Assembly: GCA_963971535.1 (NCBI GenBank)
Contig: OZ020590.1
Span: 149,371,680 to 149,435,679 of the forward strand
Length of the DNA stretch: 64,000 nt
Origin: Notolepis coatsorum
Taxonomy: Eukaryota; Chordata; Actinopteri; Aulopiformes; Paralepididae
Direction: 5' to 3'
Shown here in pieces: positions 43,787-55,496 of the stretch (within the stretch, counting starts at the first letter, position 1; each line of letters begins with the position of its first letter). Made by a program: the position numbers and the translations under genes. A model generated the notes under the pieces. It saw only the letters and a program-made list of their open reading frames with translations, searched no databases and was not told the origin of the DNA.

Positions 43787-44240
43787 ATTTTTTTATCCAC
43801 CTTTTCTCCTTATTTCCAATTTTGTATTATCCAATTCTTTCCTCCCCTGTCTTGAACGTTGCTAGACTATGCCTCCCACTGGTCAGCTGTAGTGAGGATA
43901 GAAGCCTTGCATCACGTGCCCCCTCCGGTACACGAGGAGGCAGCCTATCGCATCTTTTCACCAGACAGCTCGAACTCTCAGTGGCGAGGAGTAACGCGTG
44001 GGAGGCTCACGCTGCCCCCGATACTTCTTGTCTCTGCTGTACAGGCGCCACCCAACCGACCTGTAGGAGTCGCTGTCCACAACGTCCAATCCCCACCCAC
44101 CGGCTTTCCCACCCTCTAACACTGACAATTGTGTTAGTATGACGGCCGGCCAAGCCGGTAGCAACGCAGAGAGCTGGGCTCGATACCAGCATATCCTGTG
44201 TTAGTGGCGAGCGCCTTGCCCACTGCGCCACTCAGCCGCC
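43787..44240 (-). mobile_element. Large tRNA-derived SINE, reverse (shared with unit 3)
   Basis: Exact 14-bp duplication TCAAACCCATTAAT at 43773-43786 and 44241-44254. Minus-strand head GGCGGCTGAGTGGCGCAGTG with B-box-like GGTATCGAGCCC. The same insertion with the same duplication is at 55497-55950 but not in unit 1. Confidence 0.9.
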
Positions 44241-44310
44241 TCAAACCCATTAATTAAGATTAAAATGCCAAACTAACAAACGAAGGTCCGAACGTTCTGG
44301 CTCAGCCCTA

Positions 44311-44580
44311 CCTCTATGTAAAGTCATCTACTAGTAAACTAGCAGTCTTACCTCTATGTAAAGTCATCTACTAGTAAACTAGCAGTCTTACCTCTATGTA
44401 AAGTCAGCTACTAGTAAACTAGCAGTCTTACCTCTATGTAAAGTCATCTACTAGTAAACTAGCAGTCTTACCTTGATGACTTTACAGAGGTAAGACTGCT
44501 AGTTTACTAGATGACTTTTTACATAGAGGCAAGACTGCTAGTTTACTAGATGACTTTACATAGAGGCAAGACTGCTAGAT
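44311..44580. repeat. 40-bp minisatellite, 4 units plus inverted arm
   Basis: Four exact-length units starting CCTCTATGTAAAGTCATCTA (44311-44470), followed by the reverse-complement arm (44471 to about 44580). The unit 3 array has 14 direct units. 44581-44829 has no recognised gene, apart from a diverged copy of the candidate exon at about 44663-44725. Confidence 0.92.
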
Positions 44581-44829
44581 TAGTAATTACTTTATGTAAC
44601 GGTTCTCATTCAGTCAGAGACAGAAGAGTGACTCTGAACTGCTTTTTGACATGTATTGTCCCTCAGCTGCAGAAGACACATAAAACAACATATTTGTAGT
44701 CTTCTGGTCACTGCACATCTTGCATAGCCTCAGCAGAGAGATACAGAACTGCTCTGTTCTTTTGTAATGCCTCAATAACATTTACTTTATAAATAAATAG
44801 GAAAAAGAAAAGTATGTTTTATCAAAATA

Positions 44830-45530
44830 GGATAAATTAAATTAAACATGGAAAGAAACTGTGGAAAACATTAAATGAGCTAATGGGCAGATCAGGGGAC
44901 AACACACCCTCCTTTATAGAGTCAGGCAGTGCCTTCATTACTAAACCTCTAGATATTGCAAACTACTTTAATGATTTTTTTGTTGGGAAGATAGAGAAAC
45001 TAAAAAGTGAGATAACAATCTTTCAAAACAATTGATTAATGACCAACTAATGAGAAATAAAGATTGTGAGTTTGACTTTCAAACTGTGCATGTGAATAAA
45101 GTAGAAGCATTTCTTAGTAGTGTAAATGTTGAAAAACCATCAGGATTAGGATCAGCGACTTCGGGTCATTGAGAAGCGCTATATACATAAAATTAATTAT
45201 TATTATTATTATATGGGAAACTCTTGGGTATGGTTTCTGGCTCTATTGCACTACCCATATGCCATATTTTTTATCTAAGCTTACTGAAAGGTGTATGTCC
45301 ATTGGCATGGAAAGCTGCAAAAGTTATTCCGCTACCCAAAAACAAGGAGGACATGTTTTCAGGTGCTAATAGCCGTCCTATCAGCATTCTTCCAGTGCTT
45401 AGCAAACTCATGGAAAGAATTGTGTTTGACCAGGTTTCCTCTTTTTTTTCTACTAACAAACTCAACTCTGAATTTCAGCATGCGTACAAAAAATATCACT
45501 CCACTCCACTCCACTCCTAACCCATAAGCT
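44830..45530 (+). pseudogene. LINE-C relic: RT N-terminal region
   Basis: Decayed frames encode a LINE linker (KLWKTLNELMGRSGD, PLDIANYFNDFFVGK) and then RT text CPLAWKAAKVIPLPKNKEDM, SRPISILPVLSKLMERIVFD and LNSEFQHAYKKYHST. The relic ends there. Between the two parts, at about 45145-45215, sits a short insert (CAGCGACTTCGGGTCATTGA, GCGCTATATA, ATT repeats) that looks like another retroposon's 3' end. It is a different family from LINE-A, with a paralog at 56950-58310. Confidence 0.8.
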
Positions 45531-45537
45531 ACAGTCT

Positions 45538-45691
45538 ATGTATATGGCTGGGAGCTTTATACAATTAAACTCTTCACTAAACCAAAATAAAATCAAAACA
45601 TTACTTAAAACAGAAATGGTAAACTAGCGCCACCTGCTGAACATAGCAGGAAATGCCACAGTGCATAGACTATCTGATAGGATAGAGATAG
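45538..45691. repeat. Unit 2 right block, first part (empty site for full-length LINE-A)
   Basis: TATGGCTGGGAGCTTTATAC runs directly into ACTAAACCAAAAT here, whereas in unit 3 the full-length LINE-A separates the same two sequences. Confidence 0.85.
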
Positions 45692-46204
45692 ACTATCAAA
45701 ACCACTCTCAAAGAGCACCTATACGAGAGACTGCAATTCGAAGCTGGCCCCTGTAAATGTCCTAACGCAACCCCCTCCAATGTACAATAAATGTCCTATT
45801 AAACCCAATAATACACGAGACCCTCTTCATGGGACCAAGTAAGGTTTAGTCGATAATCCAATGTACAGTAACCCACCGCCTACCCAAGCCCCACCCCACC
45901 CACCTCCTACAATGTACAGTTTCTTCGTCAAATGTATATACTCTCTTTTTTAGACTATTTTTGTATCACAAACAGTACTGTATTTGTAAATCTGGTATGT
46001 CATAAATGTATAGATGTAGCAGTACTGTCTATCTGTATGTCGTGTATGTCATATATGTTATGATGAATTGAAAATGGGGGACCCTGATGTAAACAAGACA
46101 AAAGTCTTTCTCTGGTCTGCATCCCCTTAACAATTGTGCGTATTGAGCTGTACTGTACCCATTCTGCAATCTGTTAATAAAGTTTTCAATCAATCAATCA
46201 ATCA
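45692..46204 (+). mobile_element. LINE-A 3' end, TCAA tail
   Basis: From the last coding residues (ACCACTCTCAAAGAGCACC) through the 3' UTR to (TCAA)n. Shared with unit 3 at 62902-63412 at the same junction. Confidence 0.9.
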
Positions 46205-46319
46205 GTTAGCAGGTAAATTAATTTACATTGATAAACATACAATATGCATGGAGCCACATACCTGCAGAAGACACATAAAACAACACCGCTGGAGTCTTCT
46301 GGTCACTGCACATCTTGCA

Positions 46320-46599
46320 TACCTACATGTACAAAATTAAACTATTCATTAGTTTCTTCACCATAATAACTCATACCTACATGTACAAAATTAAACAATT
46401 CATTCGTTTCTTCACCATAATAACTCATACCTACATGTAGAAAATTAAACAATGCATTCGTTTTTTCACCAGAATAACTCATACCTACAGGCTACATGTA
46501 CCAAATTAAACAATTCATTCGTTTTTTTCACCATACCTACATGTACAAAATTAAACAATGCATTAGTTTCTTCACCATAATAACTCATACCTACATGTT
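46320..46599. repeat. 54-bp minisatellite (about 5 units)
   Basis: Units start ACCTACATGTACAAAATTAA and end CACCATAATAACTCAT. Units 1 and 3 have this sequence once. A further unit is split by the candidate solo LTR. Confidence 0.85.
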
Positions 46600-46827
46600 G
46601 TGGCGCTGAGAGAAAGGAGTCGGAGGCAGTGTCTCGAAGTTGAACCTAACTCCTTTTATTATTCATCAGCATTCAGCATAACAACATGTCGACCTAGTCG
46701 AGTCGATAGTAAGATTACGGCTCTGTTAGAATGAATGCCGGTGGCAGGAAGTGCCACACTATATATCGTTCGGGGGGGAACTACTATTCCAAACAACAGT
46801 TCTGTGTGAATTATGTACAATCACTAC
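46600..46827 (-). mobile_element. Candidate solo LTR
   Basis: About 228 bp split a minisatellite unit between ACCTACATG and TACTAAATTAAAC. Read on the minus strand it begins TGTAGTGATTG, has a TATATA box and an AATAAA-like signal followed by a short tail, and ends GCGCCACAACA. That is LTR-like layout with TG..CA ends. The flanking duplication is not clean, so this is tentative. Confidence 0.45.
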
Positions 46828-46863
46828 ACAGTACTAAATTAAACAATGCATTAGTTTGTTCAC

Positions 46864-46983
<120 letters not shown>

Positions 46984-47344
46984 TCAGACTCCGAGAACAG
47001 AGAGAATGCATGGAATGGCCGTAGCAATCATTGCGACATTTAACATACCTAGTATAAAACTAGAACTAGTGGTCAAATGAGCACAAATGTCATAAAACCA
47101 TGTAATAAAATGAACGTTAAGCATTATGTATTTACAAGTTAAAAACCTAAATGAGTTACATTTAGCAGAAACGTGTGAAATAAGGAGCTGAAGCCCCTCC
47201 CATCAGCAGAGAGAGTGGGTACGGCAACACAACAGGGACACACAGCGCGATAGGCAATGAGGTGGTGTGACAGGATCTCACTGCCACCTAGTGGTAGCTG
47301 TTGTTACTGTATGTACTGTGTGGATTGATTGAACATTTTATTAA

Positions 47345-48168
47345 ATGTCCTGGTCTACAAGATACACTACACCACTCAGGTACCCATGTTGTACACGTCG
47401 AAATACTTCCCAAAGGTCAGTGAATACTAAATAAGAACGATATTCCATTTGTTCCATCCAGTTTAATAAAAGAAGAAAACAATATACAAACAAGTCTCGG
47501 ACAATAGCAGGTGTATTTACAAGTAGCGTCTCAACTTCCTGTTCTGGTCGCTGCGCTACTGTGCAGGACCGTCTGTTATAGAGGCGCTGTCTAGATATTC
47601 TCTAAATACCACGACCACAACACCAGAGGAAGCTCCACAAATCATGTCCAACCCAGATTCGGCTCAAACAAGGGACTAAACACGTTTCGCAATTATGCCA
47701 CAACAATGTGGAACGCCCTACCCAGAGCCGTAAAAAAAGATGTGAATCCATACCCACCTTCAAAACCGCTCTTAAAGAGCACCTACGGGAGGCTGCAATT
47801 AGAAACTGGCCACCGTAAATGTCCAAACCCCCCCACCCACCCACCCCCTCCTAATGTACAGTCTCCTCCCCATCATATGTATATTTTTTCTGTTAGGATC
47901 TCTGGGTAACAGTACTGTATATTTGCATATCGTATATGTCACAAATGTAACAGTACTATATACCTGTATGTCATAATGTCATGATATAATGTCATGATGT
48001 CATGTATGTCATAAATGTCACTATGAATTGAAAATGGGGGACCCTGATGTAAACAAGACGAAAGCCTTTCTCTGGTCTGCATCCCCTTAACAATTGTGTG
48101 TATTGAGCTGTACTGTATTGTACCCATTCTGCAATCTGTTAATAAAGTTTTCATTCATTGATTCATAC
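47345..48168 (+). mobile_element. LINE-A, 5'-truncated, with internal insert
   Basis: It begins at CTGGTCTACAAGATACAC (C-terminal coding region) and ends in a mixed TTCA/TTGA tail. An unrelated segment of about 175 bp (about 47430-47604) splits the coding part after GTGAATA; CTAAATA occurs near both its ends. Frame is lost near 47735 by extra A residues. Confidence 0.85.
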
Positions 48169-48483
48169 TACTGAGCAATAGTGTTAATCAGATGTATGTA
48201 CAGAGTTGTTGTATTAATATGTATCTATCCATATATATTGTGACATCCTCCAGGCACGACGCAGTATACAAGTAGATTTCTTGAACTGATTTGAATGAAG
48301 CTTGTCCATTCTCCATCCAAACCGTAAATTATGTACACAATACATACAAATGATACCATTAGCAATTGAAAGCCCATCAAAAACATAGCTAACATCAACA
48401 TATAACGAAAATCATCATCCATAGCAATCAATACCTTAGTGGCTGCGTGCCAGTATAAGAGAACATCGATTGTGTTGTGTCTT
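48169..48483. other. Unassigned AT-rich stretch
   Basis: No ORF, repeat or element was recognised. Confidence 0.4.
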
Positions 48484-48501
48484 TGTCCTTTTTCTTGTTA
48501 T

Positions 48502-48984
48502 TTTTAATTTTTTTATCTTTTTCCCCCTCCATTTTCCTCCGATTTTCTCCCATCCCAATGTTAGTCGTTATGCCAATTCCCAATCCCCTTCCTGGTCGCT
48601 GCGCACTTACCCCCCACAGTCGGTCTGGGAGAGTGGAGGCTACCACGTGCTTCCTCCGACACACGTCCAGCCAATCAACCGCTTCTTTTCACCGCAGCGC
48701 GGATTCTCATTGAGAGGGCGTAGCGTGTGGAAGGATCACACTATCCCACTCAAGTCCTATCCGCGCTTAGCAGGCGCCCCGACCGAACTGTAGGAGTCGC
48801 TGTTTACAACGACCCGGACCCACCCCGCCAGCTTCTCCCACCCTCTAATACTGCCAATTGTATTAGTGTGAACGGCCAGCCAAGCTGGTGACAACCCCGG
48901 AGCTGTGAGCTGGATTCGAACAGGCGAATCTAGCCGCTCCGGGGTTTGGTGACGAACGCAATCTCCGTTACGCCACCTGACCGC
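48502..48984 (-). mobile_element. Large tRNA-derived SINE, reverse
   Basis: Exact 18-bp duplication TGTCCTTTTTCTTGTTAT (48484-48501 and 48985-49002). T-rich left end. Minus-strand head GCGGTCAGGTGGCGTAACGG with box B GTTCGAATCC. Confidence 0.92.
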
Positions 48985-49002
48985 TGTCCTTTTTCTTGTT
49001 AT

Positions 49003-49329
49003 ATTGTCTTGTGTAAGACAATTATTTTACTTGCTTGAATTGACCGCAAAGTCAAGACAGCCATCCATCAAGTCATGTCGGGTCTCAAAGAAAGGCGGAA
49101 ACACGTCACCGGATATTAAGTGGGAAACAAGTCTTGTGAGACTAAATAATTGCACAAGCAAAAAGAAATCATGCGCCACTCATATTATCTATATAAACCC
49201 ATATGAAATACAATCCTGAGTATTATTATTAATATGCAAAAATAAACGTATACAATTGTAAGCGAATATAACTATATTAACCAACTGTTAACCATAGTAG
49301 CATTTACATATATCCACATCTGTCTGTAC
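49003..49329. other. Unassigned stretch
   Basis: AT-rich with a few GC-richer bases near 49040-49130. I see no supported feature. Confidence 0.4.
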
Positions 49330-49940
49330 ATACCTGCATATAATCCTTTGTATATCTGATACTAGCCTTTATCTATCTATACATTTTGTACATATCCCTT
49401 ACCTACTCTTACTAGTTACTATATCTGTACATATCCCTTACCTACTCTTACTATATCTGTACATATCTCTTACCTACTCTTACTATATCTGTACATATCT
49501 CTTACTAGTTACTATATCTGTACATATCTCTTACCTACTCTTACTAGTTACTATATCTATACATATCCCTTACTAGTTACTATATCTGTATATCTCTTAC
49601 CTACTCTTACTAGTTACTATATCTGTACATATCCCTTACCTACTCTTACTAGTTACTATATCTGACCATATCCCTTACCTACTCTTACTAGTTACTATAT
49701 CTATACATATCCCTTACCTACTCTTACTAGTTAGTGTTACTATATCTATACATATCTCTTACCTACTCTTACTAGTTACTATATCTATACAACATATCCC
49801 TTACCTACTCTTACTAGTTACTATATCTATATCTGTAGATATCCCTTACCTACTCTTACTAGTTACTATATCTATATCTGTACATATACCTTACCTACTC
49901 TTACTAGTTACTATATCTGTACATATCTCTTACTAGTTAC
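49330..49940. repeat. Expanded TACATATCCCTTACC minisatellite
   Basis: About 14 variable-length units built from CTATATCTGTACATATCYCT and TACCTACTCTTACTAGTTA, with frequent loss or gain of 10-20 bp subunits. Paralogous to the short array around 29740 and 30639. Confidence 0.9.
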
Positions 49941-50052
49941 GCTGCTGGCCAGTATGATTTACTACCATAGTGTAGTACTAGTATACCTGTATCGATGTAC
50001 ATATTAATACTACAACTCTGTACATACATCTGATTAGCACTAATACTAATCA

Positions 50053-50306
50053 GTGGCTCGGGAGGTATAGCAGTCATCTGGTAATCTGGAGGTTCCCAGT
50101 TCGATTCCCCTTCTCCCGGGCAGCGTGTCGAAGTGTCCTTGAGCAAGACACTTAACCCCTAACTTAACCCCATTGCAGTAGTCGAGGGAGGCGAGAAGTG
50201 ACTGTTGATTGGACGAGGAGTTGGGTGGCTTCATTTGTCAGCAAGGGGCGGATCCTTCTGCCGTTGCTCAGGAGGAACATTGCATGCAGGACAGGGATAC
50301 AAACTG
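50053..50306 (+). mobile_element. tRNA-derived SINE (GTGGCTCGGGAGG type)
   Basis: Unit 3 ortholog of 30799-31048, with the same junction into LINE-A. Confidence 0.85.
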
Positions 50307-51269
50307 GTCAGACTACTGCTTGACCTTACTCCTAGAACCCACCTCACCCCTGCCCACTTTGACAACCTAGGATGGCTTAGAGTAGACGACAGAGTACAGC
50401 AACTTGCAATGGGCCTGGTCTACAAGATACACTACACGACTAAAGTACCCATGTACATGTCAAAATACTTCCCAAAGGTCAGTGAATACCACGATCACAA
50501 CACCAGAGGGAGCTCCACAAATCATGTCAAACCCAGATTCGGCTCAAACAAGGGACTAAACACATTTTGCAATTATGCCACATCAATGTGGAACGCCCGA
50601 CCCACAGCTGTAAAGGAATGTGAATCACTACCCACTTTCAAAATCACTCTCAAAGAGCACCTACGGGAGACTGCAGTTGGAAACTGGCCCCTGTAAATGT
50701 CTAAACCCAACCCCCTCCAATGTACAGTAAATGTCCTAAACCAATAATACATAAGACCCTCTTCTTGGGACCAAGTAAGGTTTAGTCGATATTCCAATGT
50801 AGTTTCGCTTGTAGTTCCCCCCCCCCCCCCCCCCCTACCGAACCTCCTCCAATATACAGTTTCTACGTCAAATGTATATACTCTCTTTTTTAGACTCTTT
50901 TTGTATCACAAACAGTACTGTATTTGTAAATCTGGTATGTCATACATTTATAGATGTAGCAGTACTGTCTATCTGTATGTTGTGTATGTCATATATGTTA
51001 TGATGAATTGAAAATGGGGGACCCTGATGTAAACAAGATGAAAGTCTTTCTCTGGGCCCTGTTCCCCGTACCTGGCTAACTGAGTTAGCCGGATAATGTT
51101 CAGCATAGCTTGACTTAAGCCAGACATTTCCGTTCCCCAACGTCGGATTTTCTAAGTCACTATGGCAACAGATCGAAAAGTTTGAACCTGCTCCAGAGCA
51201 GGTTTAGTTGAATTAGCTGGATATAAGCTGGCCACTCCCTCGGAACAAAATGGCAGCTCCCTTCCTCAG

Positions 51270-51622
51270 AGATTGATTGATTGATTGGAAACTGTATTAA
51301 CAGATTGCAGAATGGGGTACAATACAGTACGGCTCAATACACACAATTGTTAAGGGGATGCAGACCCAGAGAAAGGGTCCCCCATTTTCAATTAATAATG
51401 ACATTTATGACATACATGACATACAGATAATAGATATATCATGACATTTATGACATACAGATATACAGTACTGTTACATTTGTGACATACAAGATATGCA
51501 AATATACAGTACTGTTAAACAGAGATCCTAACAGAAAATATATATACGAGGGGGAGGAAACTGTACATTGGGAGGGGGTGGGTGGGTGGGAGGGGGTGTT
51601 TGGACATTTACGGGGGCCAGGT
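51270..51622 (-). mobile_element. LINE-A 3' end, inverted
   Basis: GATTGATTGATTG tail followed by the 3' UTR back to GGGGGCCAGG. Part of the terminal block (AGACTTTCGTC) is deleted. Confidence 0.85.
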
Positions 51623-52440
51623 GCCATAATAAATCATATTCAGCCTATGGATTTCCTACATACTGCATGACACCTGTTTGAGCTGCGGGATGAGGCACGC
51701 TTGTTTCTGATGGAGAATGTGTCCCAGCTCGCTGCCCACCTCCGATGCCGACTAGATATCAATTGAGGGGGAATACGCGGCACAGCTATACCTACCTATT
51801 CGAAAAAAACATTATCTGCACTGACTTATATAAAAAATAAGTACAGATCACGTCTGAATGAATGTGGAGGATGATCTCAGAGTCGCTGTCTCCAAAATTA
51901 AACCCAGACTATGCACATCCATCTCATTAGGTGAGTTGAACATTATAGCCTTCTAAATGAAACACGCTATATGTATTCATTTTATGGTTGTTTGATTATT
52001 GTGTTATTTTGTGTAGTTATTGTGCATGTTAAAAGCCTCCAATGCATATGTGTGCGTGTGTACGTTTGCATGTTTCAACCACCTCTATATGATAGTGGGG
52101 GTCGCGGCTCTCTGACACCGTTATTTCGGGGGTCGCGGCCTGAAAACTTTAGGAACGATGTATTTATTATATTACATGATACCTAAGCGCATACAGTAGA
52201 GATATCCTCATAAGTATCTATTCATTCGTATCAATTAGATATACTCTTTATCTTTGGGCTTGTTTTTGTATACTTATTCTGAAAGAGTTGAAATAATTAT
52301 TTTCGCTAGCAAGATCTCATTTGATTATTCATCCATTAAGCCTATTGCCAGCAGTTACATTTAAATAAATATAATCTGATTGATTGGGGTAATAAGGGAC
52401 TTAAAATGTGCCTATAGATTATGCATTTAACTTGTCGGCG

Positions 52441-52516
52441 AGGCTATTGAGCCGTACTGTATTGTACCCATTCTGCAATCTTGTTAATAAAGTTTTAAAT
52501 CAATCAATCAATCAAT
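52441..52516 (+). mobile_element. LINE-A terminal scrap
   Basis: GCTATTGAGCCGTACTGTAT to (TCAA)n, about 75 bp. One of the shortest copies. Confidence 0.85.
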
Positions 52517-52829
52517 GCCGTTAGAAAATCAGGATTTCTGCGATCGACACCTGCTGTCTTTTCAACTGAAGCGGCCGCGCGCACTGATCCTGAGTATCAA
52601 GTCTGGTTCGAATGAACGAGACTGAATCCACCTTCGAGGAACAGGGAAATCCCGGATTCAAACATCTGGTTAATTGAATCTGGATAATGGGACTTTTGAT
52701 CGACTTAGTTGAACCAGGTACGGGGAATAGGGCCCAGGTCTGCATCCCCTTAACAATTGTGTTTATTGAGCTGTACTGTATTGTACCCATTCTGCAATCT
52801 GTTAATAAAGTTTTCAATCAATCAATCAA

Positions 52830-53093
52830 TCATACACGGCACACTGAGGCCTACAACAAACTGACCGGATCTTCCTTTATTCATTATGTTGATTGTACTG
52901 TAGCACTATTTTACTCTGTCCATTCTATTGCATAATTTTACTATCTATTCTATTCTACTATTCTATTATTGCACTGTATTATTTTACTCTGTCTATTGCT
53001 TTTTATTACAGGTTCAAAACTGTCAGGTATTAAACTGTGTGGGTATCAAACAAGAGACTGTCAGGCTTTAAAACTGTGTAGGACCCAGACCTA
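52830..53093. repeat. Unit 3 segment shared with unit 2
   Basis: Matches 31857-32098. It carries the uninterrupted target GTGTAGGACCCAGACCTAG where unit 2 has the Harbinger-like element. Confidence 0.75.
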
Positions 53094-53423
53094 GAACTGC
53101 ACCCTGAGAGGGAACTGCACCCTGAGAGGGAACTGCACTCTGAGAGGGAACTGCACTCTGAGAGGGAACTGCACCCTGAGAGGGAACTGCACTCTGAGAG
53201 GGAACTGCACCCTGAGAGGGAACTGCACTCTGAGAGGGAACTGCACTCTGAGAGGGAACTGCACTCTGAGAGAGGGAACTGCACCATGAGAGGGAACTGC
53301 ACTCTGAGAGGGAACTGCACTCTGAGAGGGAACTGCACCCTGAGAGGGAACTGCACTCTGAGAGAGGGAACTGCACCCTGAGAGGGAACTGCACCCTGAG
53401 AGGGAACTGCACTCTGAGAGGGA
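53094..53423. repeat. 18-bp minisatellite (about 18 units)
   Basis: GAACTGCACYCTGAGAGG units with two GAGAGAGGGAAC variants. Confidence 0.9.
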
Positions 53424-53793
53424 GGTTCGAAGGGTCAAAGTGGGTATAAGACAGGAGGGAAGACTGTCAAGTTTTAAACTGTGGATACCAAACAGAGAAG
53501 GTAAAGACGACTTTGAACTGTTGAACAGTAATCCAGAACTATTTTATTGCACTGTAAAAAAAAATATATATATATATATATTTAGCATGGAATAGCGCAC
53601 AAACTAAAGTATGTAGAAATTAACTGGTTAGTCAGTCTTGGACTATAAACAATGCCTGTCAAATGAGCCATACTATTGTCTCCATCCATAGCTATAATAC
53701 AGAACACACGATGGGTCCGCAAACATAGCTAAAATGGTCAATAACGCTGGCGCCATTGAGTAAAGATGGGAAAAGAGCGTGGCGGTCAATGAG
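53424..53793 (-). other. ZNF-3 3' flank / probable 3' UTR
   Basis: Conserved with 1374-1728 at the same distance from the stop, with a candidate AATAAA (minus strand) at 53543-53548 and an AT run near 53563-53582. Confidence 0.55.
53543..53548 (-). terminator. Candidate poly(A) signal of ZNF-3
   Basis: AATAAA on the minus strand, conserved in unit 1. Confidence 0.4.
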
Positions 53794-55061
53794 TTAACAG
53801 GGACGGGGTTTAATGTGAACTAGATGAGGGAGGGAGGGACGTGAGTTTGTTTCTTCTCTGGTGTGAATCCTCATGTGTCTCTTTATATATGCCTTCAGAG
53901 TAAATCCTTTCCCACAAACTTCACAACTAAATGTTTTTCCCCGAGTATGAGTTCCGATATGTACTTTTAAGTCACGTTTTGCACCAAATATTTTATCACA
54001 CAGTGTGCAACTATAGGGCTTTTCCCCAGTATGGCTTCTCATGTGACTATTCAGGTGTCCCTGTGTAATATATCTTTTAGGACACAGGGTGCAACTATAG
54101 GGCTTTTCCCCAGTATGGCTTCTTATATGTACTTTTAAGGCATGTTTTGCACCAAATATTTTATCACACAGTGTGCAACTATAGGGCTTTTCCCCAGTAT
54201 GGCATCTCATGTGGCCATTCAGGTGTCCCAGTGAAATATATCTTTTAGGACACAGGGTGCAACTATAGGGCTTTTCCTCAGTATGGCTTCTCATGTGTCT
54301 ATTCAGTTGTCCCTGTGTAATATATCTTTTAGGACACAGGGTGCAACTATAGGGCTTTTCCCCAGTATGGCGTCTCATGTGTCTATTCAGGTGTCCCTGT
54401 GTAATATATCTTTTATGACACAGTGTGCAACTATAGGGCTTTCTCCCACAGCTCCAGGTCTCACATGGTATTTGGTTTGATAATTTCACCTCATGGGATG
54501 CAACCACAGAGCTCTTGAACTGGTTGCTGTTAGACAAACTCTGTCCTTTGTTTTTCTGTGTCTTCTTTGATGTCAGTGAGTTTAAACCAGGATGAGGTTC
54601 ACTAGTCTCCAGCCAATCATCACTGTCATCAGTATCAGTTCCAGAACAGTGTGAAGAGAGGAGCTGTCCATCTGTAGTTGGTTCTAAATGACCAGCTGGA
54701 TCTAAGTTACTGACTGGTTCCGATAATCCACAGTCCTCTCCATCAGGTTCTGTTTTCATCTGTTCTGTTGAGGTGCTGGCTAGAGGCTCTGTCTCTCTGT
54801 TTTCCTCAGTCTGGGTTTGGTTAAACCATGAGGACTGAGGTTTCTCTTCATCATGTTCACTCTTCACAGGGACAGGGTTGAAAGTGAACTTGATATCAGC
54901 CTCCTCCAGACCTTGAAGCTGCTCTCCCTCCGGACTGGTCCAGAGTTCCTCCTGTTCCTCTTTCATCTGTAGGAGCTCTGGCTGCTCCTGGCTCAGACTG
55001 GGGCTCCTCTCCTGCTGTTCAGGGGGAACCTCCTCTTCACAGACAGAGAGCTGTGGGGGGT
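53794..55061 (-). CDS. ZNF-3: C2H2 zinc-finger protein, last exon, open
   Basis: The only ZNF copy here with an uninterrupted last exon. I start it at 55061 after the conserved CCTCCCTCCAG acceptor; an upstream in-frame Met is excluded because this copy has a stop (ATGTTATAA) where the paralogs read MLLF, so translation must enter from an upstream exon. Domains: acidic N-terminus with one [10 protein letters not shown]...VKSEHDEE module, a [13 protein letters not shown] and Ser/Asp-rich linker, then seven C2H2 fingers. Finger 1 is [17 protein letters not shown]; fingers 2, 3 and 5 are similar YIT/YIS types, 4 and 6 are CDKIFGAK types and 7 is [11 protein letters not shown]. Linkers are mostly TGEKPYS. 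The stop is at 53794-53796. The atypical fingers of the paralogs (CEVCGKCF, CGLCGKHL and others) are deleted at [12 protein letters not shown]. It is probably a nuclear DNA-binding regulator; target and expression are unknown. Confidence 0.85.
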
Positions 55062-55142
55062 CTGGAGGGAGGCAGAATTATAACATGAATAGTTGTAATT
55101 GCTGTCACCATTGGAAAGCCACCCATTTTAAGAATTCACACA

Positions 55143-55468
55143 TGTTCTTCCTGTGCCCCAGGACAGTTCAGTCAGTATGTTCTTCCTGTGCCCCAGGACA
55201 GCTCAGTCAGTATGTTCTTCCTGTGCCCCAGGACAGTTCAGTCAGTATGTTCTTCCTGTGCCCCAGGACAGTTCAGTCAGTATGTTCTTCCTGTGTCTCA
55301 GGACAGTTCAGTCAGTATGTTCTTCCTGTGCCCCAGCCCCAGGACAGTTCAGTCAGTATGTTCTTCCTGTGCTCCAGGACAGTTCAGTCAGTATGTTCTT
55401 CCTGTGTCTCAGGACAGTTCAGTCAGTATGTTCTTCCCGTGTCTCAAGACAGTTCAGTCAGTATGTTC
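55143..55468. repeat. 35-bp minisatellite upstream of the ZNF-3 exon
   Basis: About 9 direct units with core CAGGACAGTTCAGTCAGTAT; one unit carries a duplicated GCCCCA (about 55330). No short unit and no inverted arm. Confidence 0.9.
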
Positions 55469-55496
55469 TGACTGGTTCTGGTTCAAACCCATTAAT

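Larger units (their letters stand above)
51055..52734. mobile_element. PIF/Harbinger-like element in a LINE-A tail
   Basis: The ends GGCCCTGTTCCCCGTACCTG and the inverted GGCCCTATTCCCCGTACCTG differ at one base. CTG precedes it and CAG follows it, compatible with a CWG target duplication in which one base has mutated. A subterminal palindrome AACCTGCTCCAGAGCAGGTT lies near 51186. The unit 2 ortholog LINE-A has no insertion. It contains two LINE-A pieces; 51623-52440 has no recognisable transposase. Confidence 0.8.
50307..52829 (+). mobile_element. LINE-A, 5'-truncated, split by a Harbinger-like element
   Basis: The C-terminal frame (KLVRLLLDL ... NWPL, stop at 50694) and the 3' UTR run to 51054. 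The terminal block resumes at 52738 (GTCTGCATCCCC) and ends in (TCAA)n at about 52829. The interruption is 51055-52734. Confidence 0.92.
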
